From: Larix kaempferi
Taxonomy: Eukaryota; Streptophyta; Pinopsida; Pinales; Pinaceae
Direction: 5' to 3'
Assembly: GCA_027924585.1 (NCBI GenBank)
Contig: BSBM01000370.1
Location: 24,981,501-25,045,500 of the forward strand
Length of the DNA: 64,000 nt
Below are positions 46,801-61,800 of this stretch, piece by piece. Within the stretch, counting starts at the first letter, position 1. Each line of letters starts with the position of its first letter. Both the position numbers and the translations under genes were made by a program. The notes beneath the pieces were generated by a model. That model did no database searches and was not told the origin of the DNA. It worked only from the letters and a program-made list of their open reading frames with translations.

Positions 46801-49800
46801 TGCAGTTCAAATCTTGAGACAGACATGCAGTGCTTCTAGGTGTGAACACAAATGGAGATTTTTTGGGCATTTACAGACCAAGAAGCAAAACCATTTGGAA
46901 CAAAAAAGGTTGACTGATATGGTCTATGTTCAGTACAACCTAAGATTGAGACACAACTAGTTGTTGAACAAGACCCCTGATTCAGAAACCATAGTCTTGC
47001 ACAATATTGATCCCTCCTCAAATTGCATTGTGGAGACTTAGCGAGCAACATTTGGCAACGAAGACCTATCTTGGATCGACTTGGACCCACTTCCACAGCC
47101 AAAGGATCTAAACAATGGTGTTGGAACTTCAAGCCCAGGCAAATCAAGTCACACTCACTTCCCGAATCTACTGATGCAGAGAATGTAGAGGATGAGGATG
47201 ATCCTATAATATGATTAGATTGTAGAGTCTAGGTTTTAGTGTCTAGGGCCTAGGCTATAGTTATTATTTATTACAATGCTTATTTTTGGATTCTAGAGGC
47301 CATTTAGAGCCTCTTTCTTTATGTATATTGGTTTAGGACTTTAGATATGGATTGCACTTGGAGCGATTTTGTTAGATTCACACTTGCTTGCTATATACAT
47401 GAAAAACTTTGAAAATCTGTATCTAATGCTTTGGATTTGCATGGATGCACATTTTTTAAAATCAAAATTTGAGTATTTTATGTGTTTTTTGGTCTATTGG
47501 TTTTGTGTCTGGATTTTTTATCGGTTATGGTCTAGTTTCATATTTTGGGGTCAACCTGTCTGGTCATCGGTCCAACACTGATAACATTGGATGAGAGAGG
47601 TGGCATGAGCACAAATACCTACAGAATTATTTGACACCTTGTCTAGATGTTCATCCAGGTCATAGTGGCAGGCCCCCCACTCCAAGCAGCAATGCATTAC
47701 CCAGTCTAGCTCCTCTTCTAGCTCTTCCTCCAGATAGAGTTCTATTTTGTGATTCCTCTATTGAACCTCGGATGATAGGAGAGATGGTTCCAGCGAAGCA
47801 TGACAGACTCACACCTCTTGTACCACAGATGCAAGCAGAAGCCAATGATAACCTGTTATGTATAGGAGTGGTCGAATAAGGCTCATGTGGGTCTCAGAAA
47901 TAAAGAGGATGTCGGATGAACCGAGAGCGTCATACATCATGCCCAATGGCAACAATAACAATCCATTGTCATTCCGGTAAACTACTGAAACACCTAAGCC
48001 CCATCGCCTCTTCCAATGGGCTAGTCATAAAGAGAACCTAGGTTGGGAGTACACAGGGGGAGGGAAATCCAGAATAATGCCCCGAAGATCTCTAATGACC
48101 GCCCATTTCCCCGCCTGTCATCCTACTGCTACCGGTTCTCTGGCACATTTCAACCCTATAACCTGGGATCTAGTGAGGTTTGTCTCTAGGAATATCCTGT
48201 TTGGGAGGGAGAACAACCTTTGCTTGGCTTTGAGAGCCGAAAGTCGATCACCTGCTAACCTAAAATAGATGAAAAGTGTGGAGTTGGTGCTCATCCAAGC
48301 ATGTTCGATAGTAATGTCCTTGAGGTCCAAGGTGTCATGAAGGAAGGAGGTGCCTATCTATCAAGGGTATGTCGGGTACATGGAGGAGGGAGGGAAGGGC
48401 AAGTATTTTGAGGTTAAGTTCCCAGATTTGGCGGAGGTGTTCTTCATTCAACCTGGCTTGTATCACCTACTCACCTGACTCCATGGAAATATCCGTGGGG
48501 CTCTAAATTGGTATTGGATTGTTGTTGCAATTGTCGAGGGCCTCACATTGTTTACTTGGAGATGTGGAAACCAATGGGGGTTTCAAGATAGAGTCAACCA
48601 TGTCCTCGGCTCTGTGGACAAGCAGAGAGATTTATACAGTTTCCAATTTAATTGCCTTTCCTTTAATCTCATCAGCTCACAAGTCAATTCAAATCGCATA
48701 GAGAAACCTTGTTAACGAATTTCACCAACAACTAAACAACAACGGTTCAAATCCCACAGAGATACAGGTCGATTCCCAACTTTTGCCCAATTTCAAAAAA
48801 AAAGAGACCTCCGCGCAAACAATTTGCTAATTGATATTGTTAGTGGGTTGAATTGGTCATTGAATTGAATCTAGACATCGGTTCAAAACTCGACAATGTG
48901 AAATTATGGATGAAAAAGTTGCCAAGGAATTTAAAGAACAATAACTACTAGAAATCAGACCACAACCGCTGCATCTAACCGGTATTTGCCATTGCCTTCG
49001 TCTACATCTTGCCCAAGGGAGTAAATCTAGATCCACGACCAAGTCCCTTTTATTATCAAATCCCTGCTTCAATGCAATGATGCAAACAACTCCCAGAATT
49101 CGTTGGTGCCACAAAGGCACCTTGGACATTAGTTTAGAACTCGACAATGACAGAACCACCAAGAATAGCAGCTACAGGAAATCAGTCCACAACCTTGCAT
49201 CTAATTGGCATTTGCTATTGTTATAATGATCTTTGTTGTGAGTTGCGGTTTCACTATGTAACAACCATTGCAACGATTTCCCTGGTCGATCTGAGAAGTG
49301 ATCAGTTTAAACACAAAGACACATAAATTAGGGAGAAACTAATGTTACAATACCTCCATGATGAAGATAGTGATACTAAATCACACTTCAAATGAGTGGA
49401 ACAATGTTAATGTAGTGATGATGTCAAACCATAAAAGTTGTTTTAGTAGATATGATAAGATAATTTTATTAATGTCCAACAAATGACAAAAAGGTAGGTG
49501 AATGGAACTAAACATACATCTAGTGTGAATTACAAAGTAGGAGTGTCGTAGCTACTCCTAGATAATGTTGATAAACAAGGGAAAGAAAGCAAAAAAGTGC
49601 AGCATAAATAAGTGTCTAGACAAAAAACCGCCAAGTCTAACTATAACCAAAAGATATATTATAGTTGGTATATCAATGGTATATATGCAATGAAACAATG
49701 GGAGTCCAAGACTGGAAATCTGGAGATCTGGGTGGTGAGTTGGTGAGAGAGAAATGGAGGTAGAGATGATATCAAGCTACCCTGATCCTGATGACCAAAG

Positions 49801-52800
49801 GCAAGGGGTGTTGCCCTGATTCAACCCAACACAAGTAAATTACAAAGCATTGCAACTTTGAAACCCCTGATCGTATAAAACTTACTCCTTTGTAGCAAAA
49901 CTAAAAAAGACATCCTAATGATCACCACTCTCCAAAGCTAAATGCCAAGTAAGTGATTAAACAATGGGGTCCCATCCAAAGCTACAAGGAGCTATAAGGA
50001 AGGACAAATGGAAAAATATGATGTGATTTTTGTTATTGCACTTGTTTGTGTATATGATATCACTCAACAGTTTGGAAAATGTGTTTTAATTACGCCTATA
50101 TCTTCTAGAAGTTTATCATGTAGCAGTGGTATTATTCCATGACCATGCTGCAAACATAATTTGCAATTGCAGAGATGCACACAGGATATATGGCATAGAT
50201 TACATTCTTACAAGCAAGACAAGGTAGAACTGAACTACTTTTGGCAATTCATGATATGGTGAGTGTGGTGATGTGTTTGTATTGAATCATTTACCAAGAA
50301 TAAAGGTATATATGTGAGCCAAGGTAACATGCAAAATTTAAACATATATAGCAATAAAGTTTCAAAGGTCATAATGTGAAGCAATAAGTGGATAGGGCAT
50401 CACATATGCAAGTCTAATGGTTTATTGACACAGTTGAAAAGCAAATAAACTAGCAGATGTATTGTCATGGTGTAGCATATCATTGCACATATTATGATGG
50501 TAATCAATCAGTTTTTATAGTCTTTATGGTTTCAACTTTTGATGCTTGTCGGGATCTGTTACAATTGTATTCAGGTTCTAGAGATTATAAACCAATGCTC
50601 GACCTACCACCTGGAACCATCGTACTAGGCTTTTTATTTTGGCATTCACTGCTTTGTTGTGATTAACCCTAGCCTTGATATAAGTCATCAATTTGATTCG
50701 TGAGAACTAGAAGCGATGAGGGATACTACCACCCTACTGCTCAATTAAGCTCATTGGTTTTGCTTTCTCATTCAGCCTTTGTGTGCATCCCACCCCTGCA
50801 ATTGTTTGGATTAAACGAGCCTTGTCATACCAGTTTTTGATCCACTATAACTGATTCAGCTGTTATTTAATCAACCTTTTACCTATCAATGAGAATTGGT
50901 GGCAAGAAGAATTATTGGGGACACATTCAAGTCTGAAGCTGTGGTGGGAGTTCACTGTCTCGTACTCAGCACATTAAGGTATGTTTATACCCCATTACTC
51001 ACTATGACAATGCATTGCTTTGGTTTGGTTTACGCAATTCATTGTTTCCTTAGCCAGTTTGTTGGCCAAACCCAGCTTCTGTTACCCTCAGTCAGAGCCA
51101 TTGAAGAATTAATACCCAGGTCTTATTCATGCTCATGCCCTAAATATGAAAGCTCATATGGGTACCCCATTTATTAATAATCAAGCACAATGGGTCAAAA
51201 TTGACATACACCACTATGTGCATAGGCCAAATTACATCCTCTGTCACTCCACCGAGCCTTGTATTGGATCCTGGCAAGTGCTCCCCTTCCTTAAAGCGCT
51301 GAATATTGAATGTTTAAAAGAGAATAGTGGTCCTCACGACCTGCATGTAACATTCAGTGCTGTCAAAGTTCATATATCAATTGTTAATAACATGGTTTCC
51401 TTATGATGATTCCCATTCAAGTCTTGAGACCTGGGTATACCAACCGCTCAACCTGACCTGTTATCAGCTTTTGAATGCTCATGTTTACTCTACAATCATT
51501 CATTTACTGTGTAAACACAAATAATGACTCTGCGTAATTTGAATTCAATGTAATTATGTCAATTTGCTTGTAAAGCTTAATTATCACAATTGACAATCAT
51601 AATTATAGACGGAAAGATATATGTCGGTTTTAGTGTTTAGTCTCTACCAATATGCAACCTGTATAAGGCACCTGCCAATCATACAAATCCTTCCCATACC
51701 AATTCAAATTGGTTACTACCAATATGCAACCTGTATAAGGCACCTGCCAATCATACAAATCCTTCCCCTAACAATTCAAATTGGTTAATAAGCATATGAT
51801 GAAATGTTACTTTGCCATGCATGCTTGTACTTGGATGTTAGTAATTAGTTTAAGCACAATGAATGGAACATAATGTATTTTCTAGTTATAGATGAGTTTC
51901 TTTAGCAAAGGATCAAGAGGATTGAGGAGATGGTAGAGACATAGGCCCAATGCAATGTGGCGAGAGGGCAGAAAGATGAGAATCAGGTTCTCTATTCACT
52001 TTGATGTCGATTCAGAGGATTTCAACCAGCTCACTCAAACTGGTCACTTATTTATGGGTGGGCAAGCTTGGCCACAACCCTTAATGCCTGCTCCACCTCA
52101 TTTGCAGCCACATCTGAGCATAGCAAACCTTCCCCGAGCACCTTTCAATGACAACAATGATGGTTGGAACGTAAATCCTGGTCAACCTTTCTCAAGTGTA
52201 GTTGGTTGGGGATTTCCTGAACAAATAAGCAACAAAACCATGCCTCCCCATCCATTGATGCCTCTATTCATTCATCAACCCCATCCAGAATTCATGTTGA
52301 ACCAGAATCCCCTTTGTCCAAACAGCTTGTGAATGATAAGGGCAAACAAATAGCTACCCCTGTGCCTCATCCAAACTCTGCGAAGCCACAAGCATCATCA
52401 CCCACCTCTGCCCGATCATAAATTGCTAAATCTGGTACAACGATCATAAATGACATTACATGTATGGATATGCACCAAGATATTTCATCATGTTGATGCT
52501 ATTTGGTCTTCCACATGTGATTGTTGAGCTACATTATCAGTTTAAATCAGCGATATTTTTTATATCTAAATTACGAATGAACTATATATGCAATGGTACA
52601 TGCATAGTTTTGTTTGATGTACAGGCATAATAATATATTTTGCATGCACATTTTCAAACTAATATCTTATGTGGGTTACGCTCATAATGGAGATACAAGC
52701 AGAAACTTGCATATAGTATTACATGATGTGATAATTGATTTTGTGCTGAATGTATTAGGACTAATGATGATATGATATTTATGATGTTAATGAAAAAAGG

Positions 52801-55800
52801 AGGCATAAGGTTGATTTTAAAGCCTCAGGATTCATCCCCCTTGGATGGTTGTATATTAGGATTTGGATGGGACCCCTTTTTTCTTTCCACCTTTACTTTT
52901 CACTCAATATGTTTTAGTCACTTTTACATCTATTACTTTATTTTACCCGAATAAGATAAAGCACCCCTCCTTTAAAAATAAAATATCCCTTCCTCAATGG
53001 TTTAATGAAAGATATAATATTAATTTAAAAAGTAGTTGCAACTGGTAACTACCTGTTGGGAGCATAAAATAAAGAAGAAATGACCCGCAAAGGGCCCCAT
53101 TTTGGAAAGAAAAGGTATGCTAAGAGCTTTGTGAGGTTTATATCCTGATTTGAATTTGCACTCTTCGTACATTGTTTCTATTGGACTTGATGTTCTTGTT
53201 GACAGAAAGGAGTTCCTTGAAGTAACCGAGGTTGGCAAAGTGAGATTGTGATCTGTTTTCTTCGGAGAGATAGACTTGTTATGCCACATACTATATTGGC
53301 ATACTACTACTTATTTTTGCTTCACTTCTGCTGATGGATCCCAGATTCTTAGATATATCCTTTCTTTTCTACTGAGATATTTCATATGATATGGGTGATA
53401 AGATGATATTACTACGATGCCATGCCTTATTGATGATGATGTACTCATGGGTGATGTTATATTTCATTGCTAATTTGCTACTGTACAATGTATTTGATTG
53501 CTTTTGATGAGTATAGCTAGTAGTACAAGTCAAAGGTTGACGAGGGTGAAGGGGTTTTGATTTAATTACATACCATGAACCAAGATGACTCTTGGCTTTG
53601 CAAGGACTATTCCCCCTTCTTCGATTTCATTTTTGACTTTATCCATAGCATCCATATCACTCCACACTTGGTATGCATCCCAATGGTTTAAAGTTGACTT
53701 GATTTGACCTATGCTTTCCCTCTTTGTGGATATGTCACCTTCCATGCTCCTTGTTGTCTCTCCTATATGTCTTGGGTTGTTGTGTTGTAGTGACTCCTCA
53801 GTACAAGATGTTTTCGAGTAGATCCCTATGGCCGGCTCTCAATAGTCAAGAAGAACTACAAGTAGAGAATCCTAATGCAGGACACTTTCAGATAGATCCC
53901 CATGGCCGATTGTCATAACAAGGAAACTCTCAAAATGAGCAATGCCTTTGCCTGAGATCCAAGAGAAATTCCCTATAAAAATAAAATGATTAACGGTTGA
54001 AGTAATAGGTAAACCGTGTCGGGGCTATGGACACTTGACTAGCAGCAGGTAAGGCCTATTTGCATGAAAATGCTTTACTGGGGCAACTTCGTAGAGCTAT
54101 GGACGCTTGCTGGCAGCGGATCTAAGGTCATGTCATCATTGGTATCTTAAAGGTATAAAACCAAGGCCGATATGCTAAAAAAAGGGATGAAAAGAAAAAT
54201 CAAATGAAAAAGAAAGAAAGGGAAATATTATTGTTGGAAACAAAGGGAAGGGTATCTCACAACACACTCACTCTGATAAGACACTCATTGTTCTCTGCTA
54301 TTTGCATGGTTGGTTAGACTACAAAGGATCCCTTACTCCTTATCATGAGTCATTCAATCAACCTAAGCCAATTCACATTCTAAACCTAGATTATCATCCA
54401 TATCCACCACGAAAAAGAATTGGTCTTTGTAAATGCTTTGATGTTGACATGGTAATGGTATGTTCCTAAATCATCAATCCAATAAATTCATTGGAGATAT
54501 TTATGGGGTATATTAACATGTTTCACATGACTATGCTATATGATAAATCAATATAAACAGTTAAACACATCGTGATTTCTATGTACATTTCTGCACATAT
54601 ACATCATGACTACTGGTCCACAAGGTACATTTCTTGGCAAAATTACATTTTTAGTCATACAGGTACATCATCATGCCTCCTTCAAGGTTATAGAGGATTT
54701 GATGATATTATAGTCAGCTTGACTAAGTTTGACTTGGTCAATAGTTGGCTTAGTCAACGGTTTGATTTGGTCAACGATTTGACTTGGTCAACCCAATAGG
54801 ATAGCATGTCAATGACAGGTGCCAATATCAATCAACAGTGTTTGTGACTATGGGAGTCATTATGATCCATTTCCCATCGGTTTCATGTCAGTTCTAAGTT
54901 AATTGGCTTTTAGTTAAAAAAACCTAAGTTTGGTTTGCATTAATTTGAGCAGAGCTATAGAGGCATTTCAGGGGTGATTTGACCAAAGATATGGGCACAT
55001 ATGACCTTCAAAGGATCTTTGGACTCATCACAGGTAGTTTCCCCTTTCAGTTCACATGGCTACATGCATATTGGATTAATGGCATTCAATTAAAACTTTT
55101 TCCTAAGTTTTGATTTAAAAATTGCCTAAGTATTATTTGATTAATAATTAAACCATTGCGGGAAATTCCAGATAATGTCTAGCATGATGAGCCACTTTTG
55201 GGGATTATGTGGAGACTTCCTAGTGGCTTCCTAGTGGCTCAAGAGCAACACTTGCCTCTTGGTAAGAAACTCTTAGGAGATTCTTCTTGAACCTAATTCA
55301 ACATCAACCTAAGTATTATTTGTTGGACTTGCACTTTAATTTTCAGTTGTACTATTGCCTTGTCATTCGCTCTCTCGTGATTGACTAAATTCATATAGTT
55401 AACAAGTAGTTCTATATTTCAGCTGATTTTATATCTTGTCCTAGCATAAGTTTCACATGTTGATGTTATCTTCATTGCTTGGGATATGATCTAATTTAAT
55501 CCCAAATATTTGTTTCATGTGTTAATGCTATCATAGTTTATGGAGTACTTTAATGATCAATATTGTTGATGAATCTTTGCTTATCCTGGTCCATTGATCA
55601 CACTAACACACATATACTCTAAATCCTTGGTTATTTCATAAATCAATTGAGCTAGTACCTAAGTTGCACGAAATGGGGACGCGATGGAAACATGACCCCC
55701 CAAAATTTTGGAAACAGGGAAACGCGATATATATATATATATGAGCAACGACATTTAAAAAAATGAATGTGAAACATAAATCATACATGTCGATGAATCA

Positions 55801-58800
55801 TTGCCTATATTGGGATACTATTCATCAATAGCACCTTATGCCTCCCTCCTCTAGGCTCTAGCCTTTGCCTCTAACTTGAATCTCAAAGTTGATCCTCCAA
55901 GGACATTAGTCAATGACTCACCCTACAATTTTGATGAAACTTCCTAATCAATCGTTAAAATAAGGTAGAAAAAGCTTCCCATGCTTAATAAGTGATTTTG
56001 CTTAAGTGAAGAGTACATTTTTATTAAGGTCATGATAGAGGAGTTCAACAATCAACACCACCAACATCAGGTACATACAACGGTTGATGTGGTGATTAAA
56101 TGCCAATCCCATAACCTCATACATGATAGAAACTGATGGAAACTTTACAATCCTGAAAACTCTTAAGTCTGCTAAATTTTGAATGGGATCTTAAATTCTA
56201 CTTTTTGCATATGAAGTCCAATGAGGTTGGAACCACTCTCAAACATCCTAAAACAATTAATGGTAATGTTAAAAATTTAAGTAAAATGATAGAAAATGAA
56301 AGATAAGGAAAATGTCACTTTTACTTCAAGAATTTAATATTGTCATTTAATACTACCAATTACTACTGAATAGGGCGATATTTTTTATCAGTCAAGCGAA
56401 TTTGTTTTGGAAATGCGGCCTTACAAACCACATCTGTATCGGAAACGCATTTCCTCCGGAGGGACGAAACGCGTTTCCTCCGCACGGACGAAACATGTTT
56501 CCATCTCGAGAAATGTGCCCATCCGTACGGAAACGCGTTTCCACACCGTACAGCACGCGTTTCCACGTTTCAAGCAGGAAACGGCTTGGGGACGTAGGGG
56601 GTGGTGGCGTTTCCTGCAACATAAGCTAGTACTAGAGAAAAATAGTCCTTAGTGTAAATATTGATTCAGAGATAACTACTCCCTCTGAATCGCCCTGAGA
56701 TCTCAAGCAGTATGAGTCTCAATATCAATATGTGCTCATAAAATATAGACTCAAACAACTAGATCTGCATTTACCAAACTCAAATAAATGCAATCACACA
56801 TAAACAACAGATATACCCTGGAAACCCCAACCAGGGAAAACCAGCTAACTGTGGGGCTATCTTCTCTCTCGAGCCCAGAGCATATGTATAAATGACAAGT
56901 ATAATACAGGATTACCTCAACAGGTAACTCAATCTCCTGAAACCAGACAGACTCTAGATTTGCATGCATCCAGCTAATGCATGCACAGGAAGAGTAAGCC
57001 CCAACTGGAAAATTGGATTTGAGTGTCTCTGTGGTGCATCTGACTGATCTTCCCTTTGATGAACTTGGCCTCCTCTGCATGCCAAAGTACGCCCTCCCCT
57101 CTAGATGTCAAATGCTCGTACCGGACCGGATCTCAGCAAATCTGAGCTCTGATCGTCCCTAACCTTCCTCAAATGCCGAGGCAAGGCTATCTAAGAAGAC
57201 TCGGACTCTGAATCGATCAATCCAGCTCCAAACGAGCTTCTCCCTCCTTGGGGAATGCACCCTCCTCCAAGAGAACTCGGCCTCCTCCAATCTAATCAGA
57301 AAACACATTGTTGAGCTATCTCAGCTCATGGTACTAGGAGTCTAGTGACTTTGGAACTTAAGGTCACTAATCTAGCTCAGATCTGACCTTCCTAGCTCCT
57401 CCAGCAGCTCCTCTCTCTCTCAGAAAGTCGCCCTGCATGCACAGCTACGCCCTCCTCAGTCTAGCAATATCTCTCTCTGACAATGCAACTGAGTAACTTC
57501 ATCTGGGGACCCCCTGCCTCTATAAATAATCTCAAATAATCTCACTGATGAATTAGGTTTTCCAAAACCCTAATTCTCGGTGCATGCAAAAGTCACTTTT
57601 GCATGCATCAATGATCGCATGACAGTGCATGCAAAACTCATGCATGCAAGGGTCAAAACACTCCGGAAGATCCGCATGCAGCCACCACTGGACTCATGCC
57701 ACTGAGTAGAGTGTATCTCACCCTCTACTCCATCCTGATGCCTATGCAGCTAATAAAGCTCCATGTAAGGCATCTGAACCATGGAGGACATCCCGAAGTT
57801 ACCACAATCTAACACTTAGTGCCTTGGTCTTTGAGCACCTCGCTTAGGGAACCCCTAGTTAGTATTTAGGAAGGTTTAGTTGGGGACACTTCCCGAGGTT
57901 AGTCTAAGATTTATAGGAGACCCGAAGAGAGAGGTCTACCCGTGTGACACTTAGGGGTAGGCCTCTGAGTTTTGTTAGTCTAGGCAGTTGATTTCCTTGC
58001 AATCAAAATACTGCTAGATTTTGCATTAACAAGACCATTCATCTTTTATTACACTACATTAGAATATCCAAACGGGGTTAGTATAGGATTTCTAGGAGAC
58101 CCAAACAGAGAGAGGTCTGCCCGTGTGACACTTAGGGGTAGGTCTCTAAGTTTTGCTAGTCTAGGCAATTGATTTCCTTGCAATCAAAATACTGCTAGAT
58201 TTTGCAACAACAAGACCGTTCATCTTTTATTACACTGCATTAGAATATCCAAATCATAATTGGTGCTAATTAGTGGTCTTGTATGCAGAAAAACAGTCAT
58301 TGCATTCCACATTTTATTGATTCATCTAAGTCCAGATTGTTGTTCTTGACTCTCATCTCTTGGTTACTTGGTTTTTCTTTGTACAAATTTGAAACATCAA
58401 GAATTGTTTGAATCATCTCTGGTCCAAGTCCTCACAGGGGCTTGAAGAGTCTGTCAAGTCATGGCTGAATTATATGGAGTCTTGTTTAATAAAATAAAAG
58501 GATCATCTGTTGAAGTTTGTAGTGAGGATAGGTGCTTCTACGTTGGCTTGTGTCTAGCACGTGGAAGTATCTCCAATTTGTAACTCTCTTTGTAAAAGTG
58601 ACTTTTATAATACTTTATGTAAAATGTCAATTTGCCCATGGTATTGGAGGGCCTATGGTATAGAAGGGCCCATGGTATTGCCCATAGTATTGACATAAAG
58701 TTAATGTTATAAAAGAGTCTAAGGAGAGTTGTGTGAGACACATTGAGAGTGAGTGATCACAGTTGCAAGAGATGGATTTCCTATTGTAGTGAGCAGTCTA

Positions 58801-61800
58801 GATCTCAGTTTGAGATTACAGCGCTTTTCAGGGAAGAATTACTTCTTTGTTGTCTATTGGATCCAGGGTGAATCTAGGGTTTGTCTATCCAGCTTGCAGA
58901 AAGGATTTGGAGTATCTTCCTATGTGTTTTGGTCCAGATCCGGAGGGTTTATCCAGAGGACTATCGTAGTGCTGTTGTAATCAAATTCTGCAATAAAAAG
59001 AAGACAAACATTTGCTGGTTTTTCCCCAGTTGGGGTTTCCAGGGTAAATCCTTGTGTCTATTTTGTGTGGTTGCATTTTTGTTGTTCCGTTGTGCATTTA
59101 TTGTTTCTTATACAATTGAAGTTTCAGTAATTAATGTTCAGTAGTTAACTCAAGAACACTTTAATAGCTGCTGCTAATCAAGAGCTGTACAAGGGTATAA
59201 AAGTTAACATCATCTGTTGGCTGATAATGCTTATTAGTTATTACATTGAAAAATCTTTATTTATTATCTTGGTTTTGTTACTATTTATGGATAGGAATGT
59301 GCTTGAATTGACAAAAAAGTGCACTGAAATGATGAAAGAAAGGCAGTCTTGATAGGCATAAATACTTGTAGACCGTAGTTGGCCATATACCCTTGGTGTA
59401 CGGTCAAGCCAATCAGGCATAAGGGTAACCTACATCAATTGTATGCAGCATGACTGAACATGTATGTAAAGGCAGCCTACCTTACAAATAAATCTTTGTT
59501 TTATAGAATTAATGCATTTTTTCTTTAGATCAAGGCAAATGCTCTAAAAAGCAAAAATCTGTCAATGATCAACAAGAATGCTTGAAGCAACACATAACCT
59601 GCTTCTCAGGCAAAAAGAATTAAAAAACTCATCAACTGCTCCAAATAACACATGAGCAAAAATGCATGTTTACAAGGAGGTAAACAAAATATACCATTAC
59701 TCTTATGGTTCAATATGCCAATAGTCATACATAGTTGTTCAGATTCCTTTTACATTATTTAGTATGGAAGTAGAGACAGTATCAGTTTGTAACCTTATCA
59801 TCACCTATTCTACAGCCAAATTAAAGCTCATCATGATGCAGTTTTGATATAAGTTACATTCTATGACAAAGAAAACACGGGAATCATGACTTACGAATAA
59901 GCACAAAATCTATACACATAACTTGAATTTGTATTGCTTTGCATTTCAGTTGACTCCTTATCAGCAACAGAACTGAATTCTTCTTCAGAAATGATGGTAG
60001 TTCCATTTAAAAGAGGAATAATCAAATGCTCAACCAAGAAAAAAAGCAGTTATAGCAACTGCGTAGCAAAACAGATTTACAAAGAGGAAATCAGTACAGA
60101 AATGCATTAATTGGACTGCTAATGTTGTAAAATCAGGAAATAGCAATATCCAAGGCTATAATCATTATGAGAATTCTCTTCTATTAACTACTGACATTTA
60201 CTAAGTTATATTCACTACAACTACTATGGGAATTGACTAATTTATTGCAATTATAGGGGTAAGTTCGCATTTAATGAAGAGAGATTATTGAGTGATTGAA
60301 GGGAGGAAATTGTCCCATTATCTATAATTATAGTAGTCCGTATGCACTTTTTCCAAGGTTGGTCCATAAAATTAATGTAGGGCAACTGCAAACCAAGACA
60401 AGGTATAGCCTACAACTAAATTGCAGTACAACCTGCATTTGCAATAGTATGGGTGCCATTATTTGTGCATAGTGCAGCCTGCTATGAATATAGTGCAGCT
60501 ATTATTAAGGTATAGTATAGATGTTGATTTATATCTAGTACAGCCATTGCTTAATGCAGAGTATGGCTGTCATTCTTGGTCAATATGGCTGTCATTCTTG
60601 GTCAATATGGCTGCCATTTGATAAGCACTATTGCTGTCCATTAGGGTATTTAAGGAGATCTCTAATTTGCATTGAAATCTTATGCAGGGTTGTAGCAACG
60701 AGGAGAAAGCAAACCACCACAAGCCTGGTCAACGTGGATATTTCAGTACACTTTTGAGCTCCCCATCCACCACAAAATTTGGGGACAATTTCCTCTTAAT
60801 CATGGAGGAATTATATAACACTTTCATATTATATCACAATTAGTTGTGTGTATTATTATTGTACTTTATGTTAAGTTGCTAATATTGTATTTTATTTTAC
60901 TTTGTTAAGTTGATAACATTTCGCACTAGAACTCAGTGTTGAAGTCAATAACAATCAGCTATGTATTTGACATGTTGACATTATTTGAATCCTGTGAAGT
61001 GTCCTTTTAGTTTTTGTATGGTGATATTTCTCCATGAGCAGTCCTTTTACTTTAAATGATGTTCATTTATCCTCGTTCTTGTAAACAACTTAATCCTTTC
61101 TTTAGGAAGTAGTAGTGCCTGATTTTTTGTTCTTGTAGAACCTCAGTGTATCCACCATCTTGCTCCAATTTTGTGCCATACTAGGGTCAATGGTGCTAGC
61201 TCACAATTTGGTTTTAGAAAGGCTAATCATAAATCACCTATCTCGGTGCTCAACCAACTCTATAACATCCATCTGTTCAACATTTCCAGGCCAAGTTTCC
61301 TTGATTCAGCCTCTCAACCTTCAAAATCCATTTCTTCCAAGGCAGAGTTTTCCTCCTACAATGACATCATTTTCCTCTCCATGCTAAGAGAAAATCAACT
61401 CCGTCCTCTCAACCTCACCTGCTAAACATATCCTCTCTTTATTGCACAAAATGTTGTTATCATCTAGAAAAAATTGCCTTATGGCCATGTCAACAGAACA
61501 TCATTGAAAAGTATTGAGATTGCCACTCTTCCCAACTTGTTTTCATTTTACCAGTGCTACCAAAACTCTGCTGCGTAATTGCTTGGATATTACAAAGACC
61601 ACCTCCGCAAACTTGGTGCAACCAAAAGAGCAACTTTTGAGCTGGTAAGATGCAGTGCAAGGATGGGTAAATGGTGGAGAAAGGGTTTGTCTTGTGGCCT
61701 GGAATATGGATAAGCAATTGGGCTACATGAAATCCCCTAAGCCAAATTTCACATAGGCAAGGAGAGAATTGTGTTTCTGCAATCAGACAACACCATTTAT

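Noticed and set aside
59890-60010. Minus-strand open stretch ([20 protein letters not shown]) as an extra exon between exons 1 and 2
   Set aside because: Exon 1 joins exon 2 in frame at the conserved WPWK-V(Q/R)ELAEKE point, so no exon is missing there. It could only be a cryptic exon.
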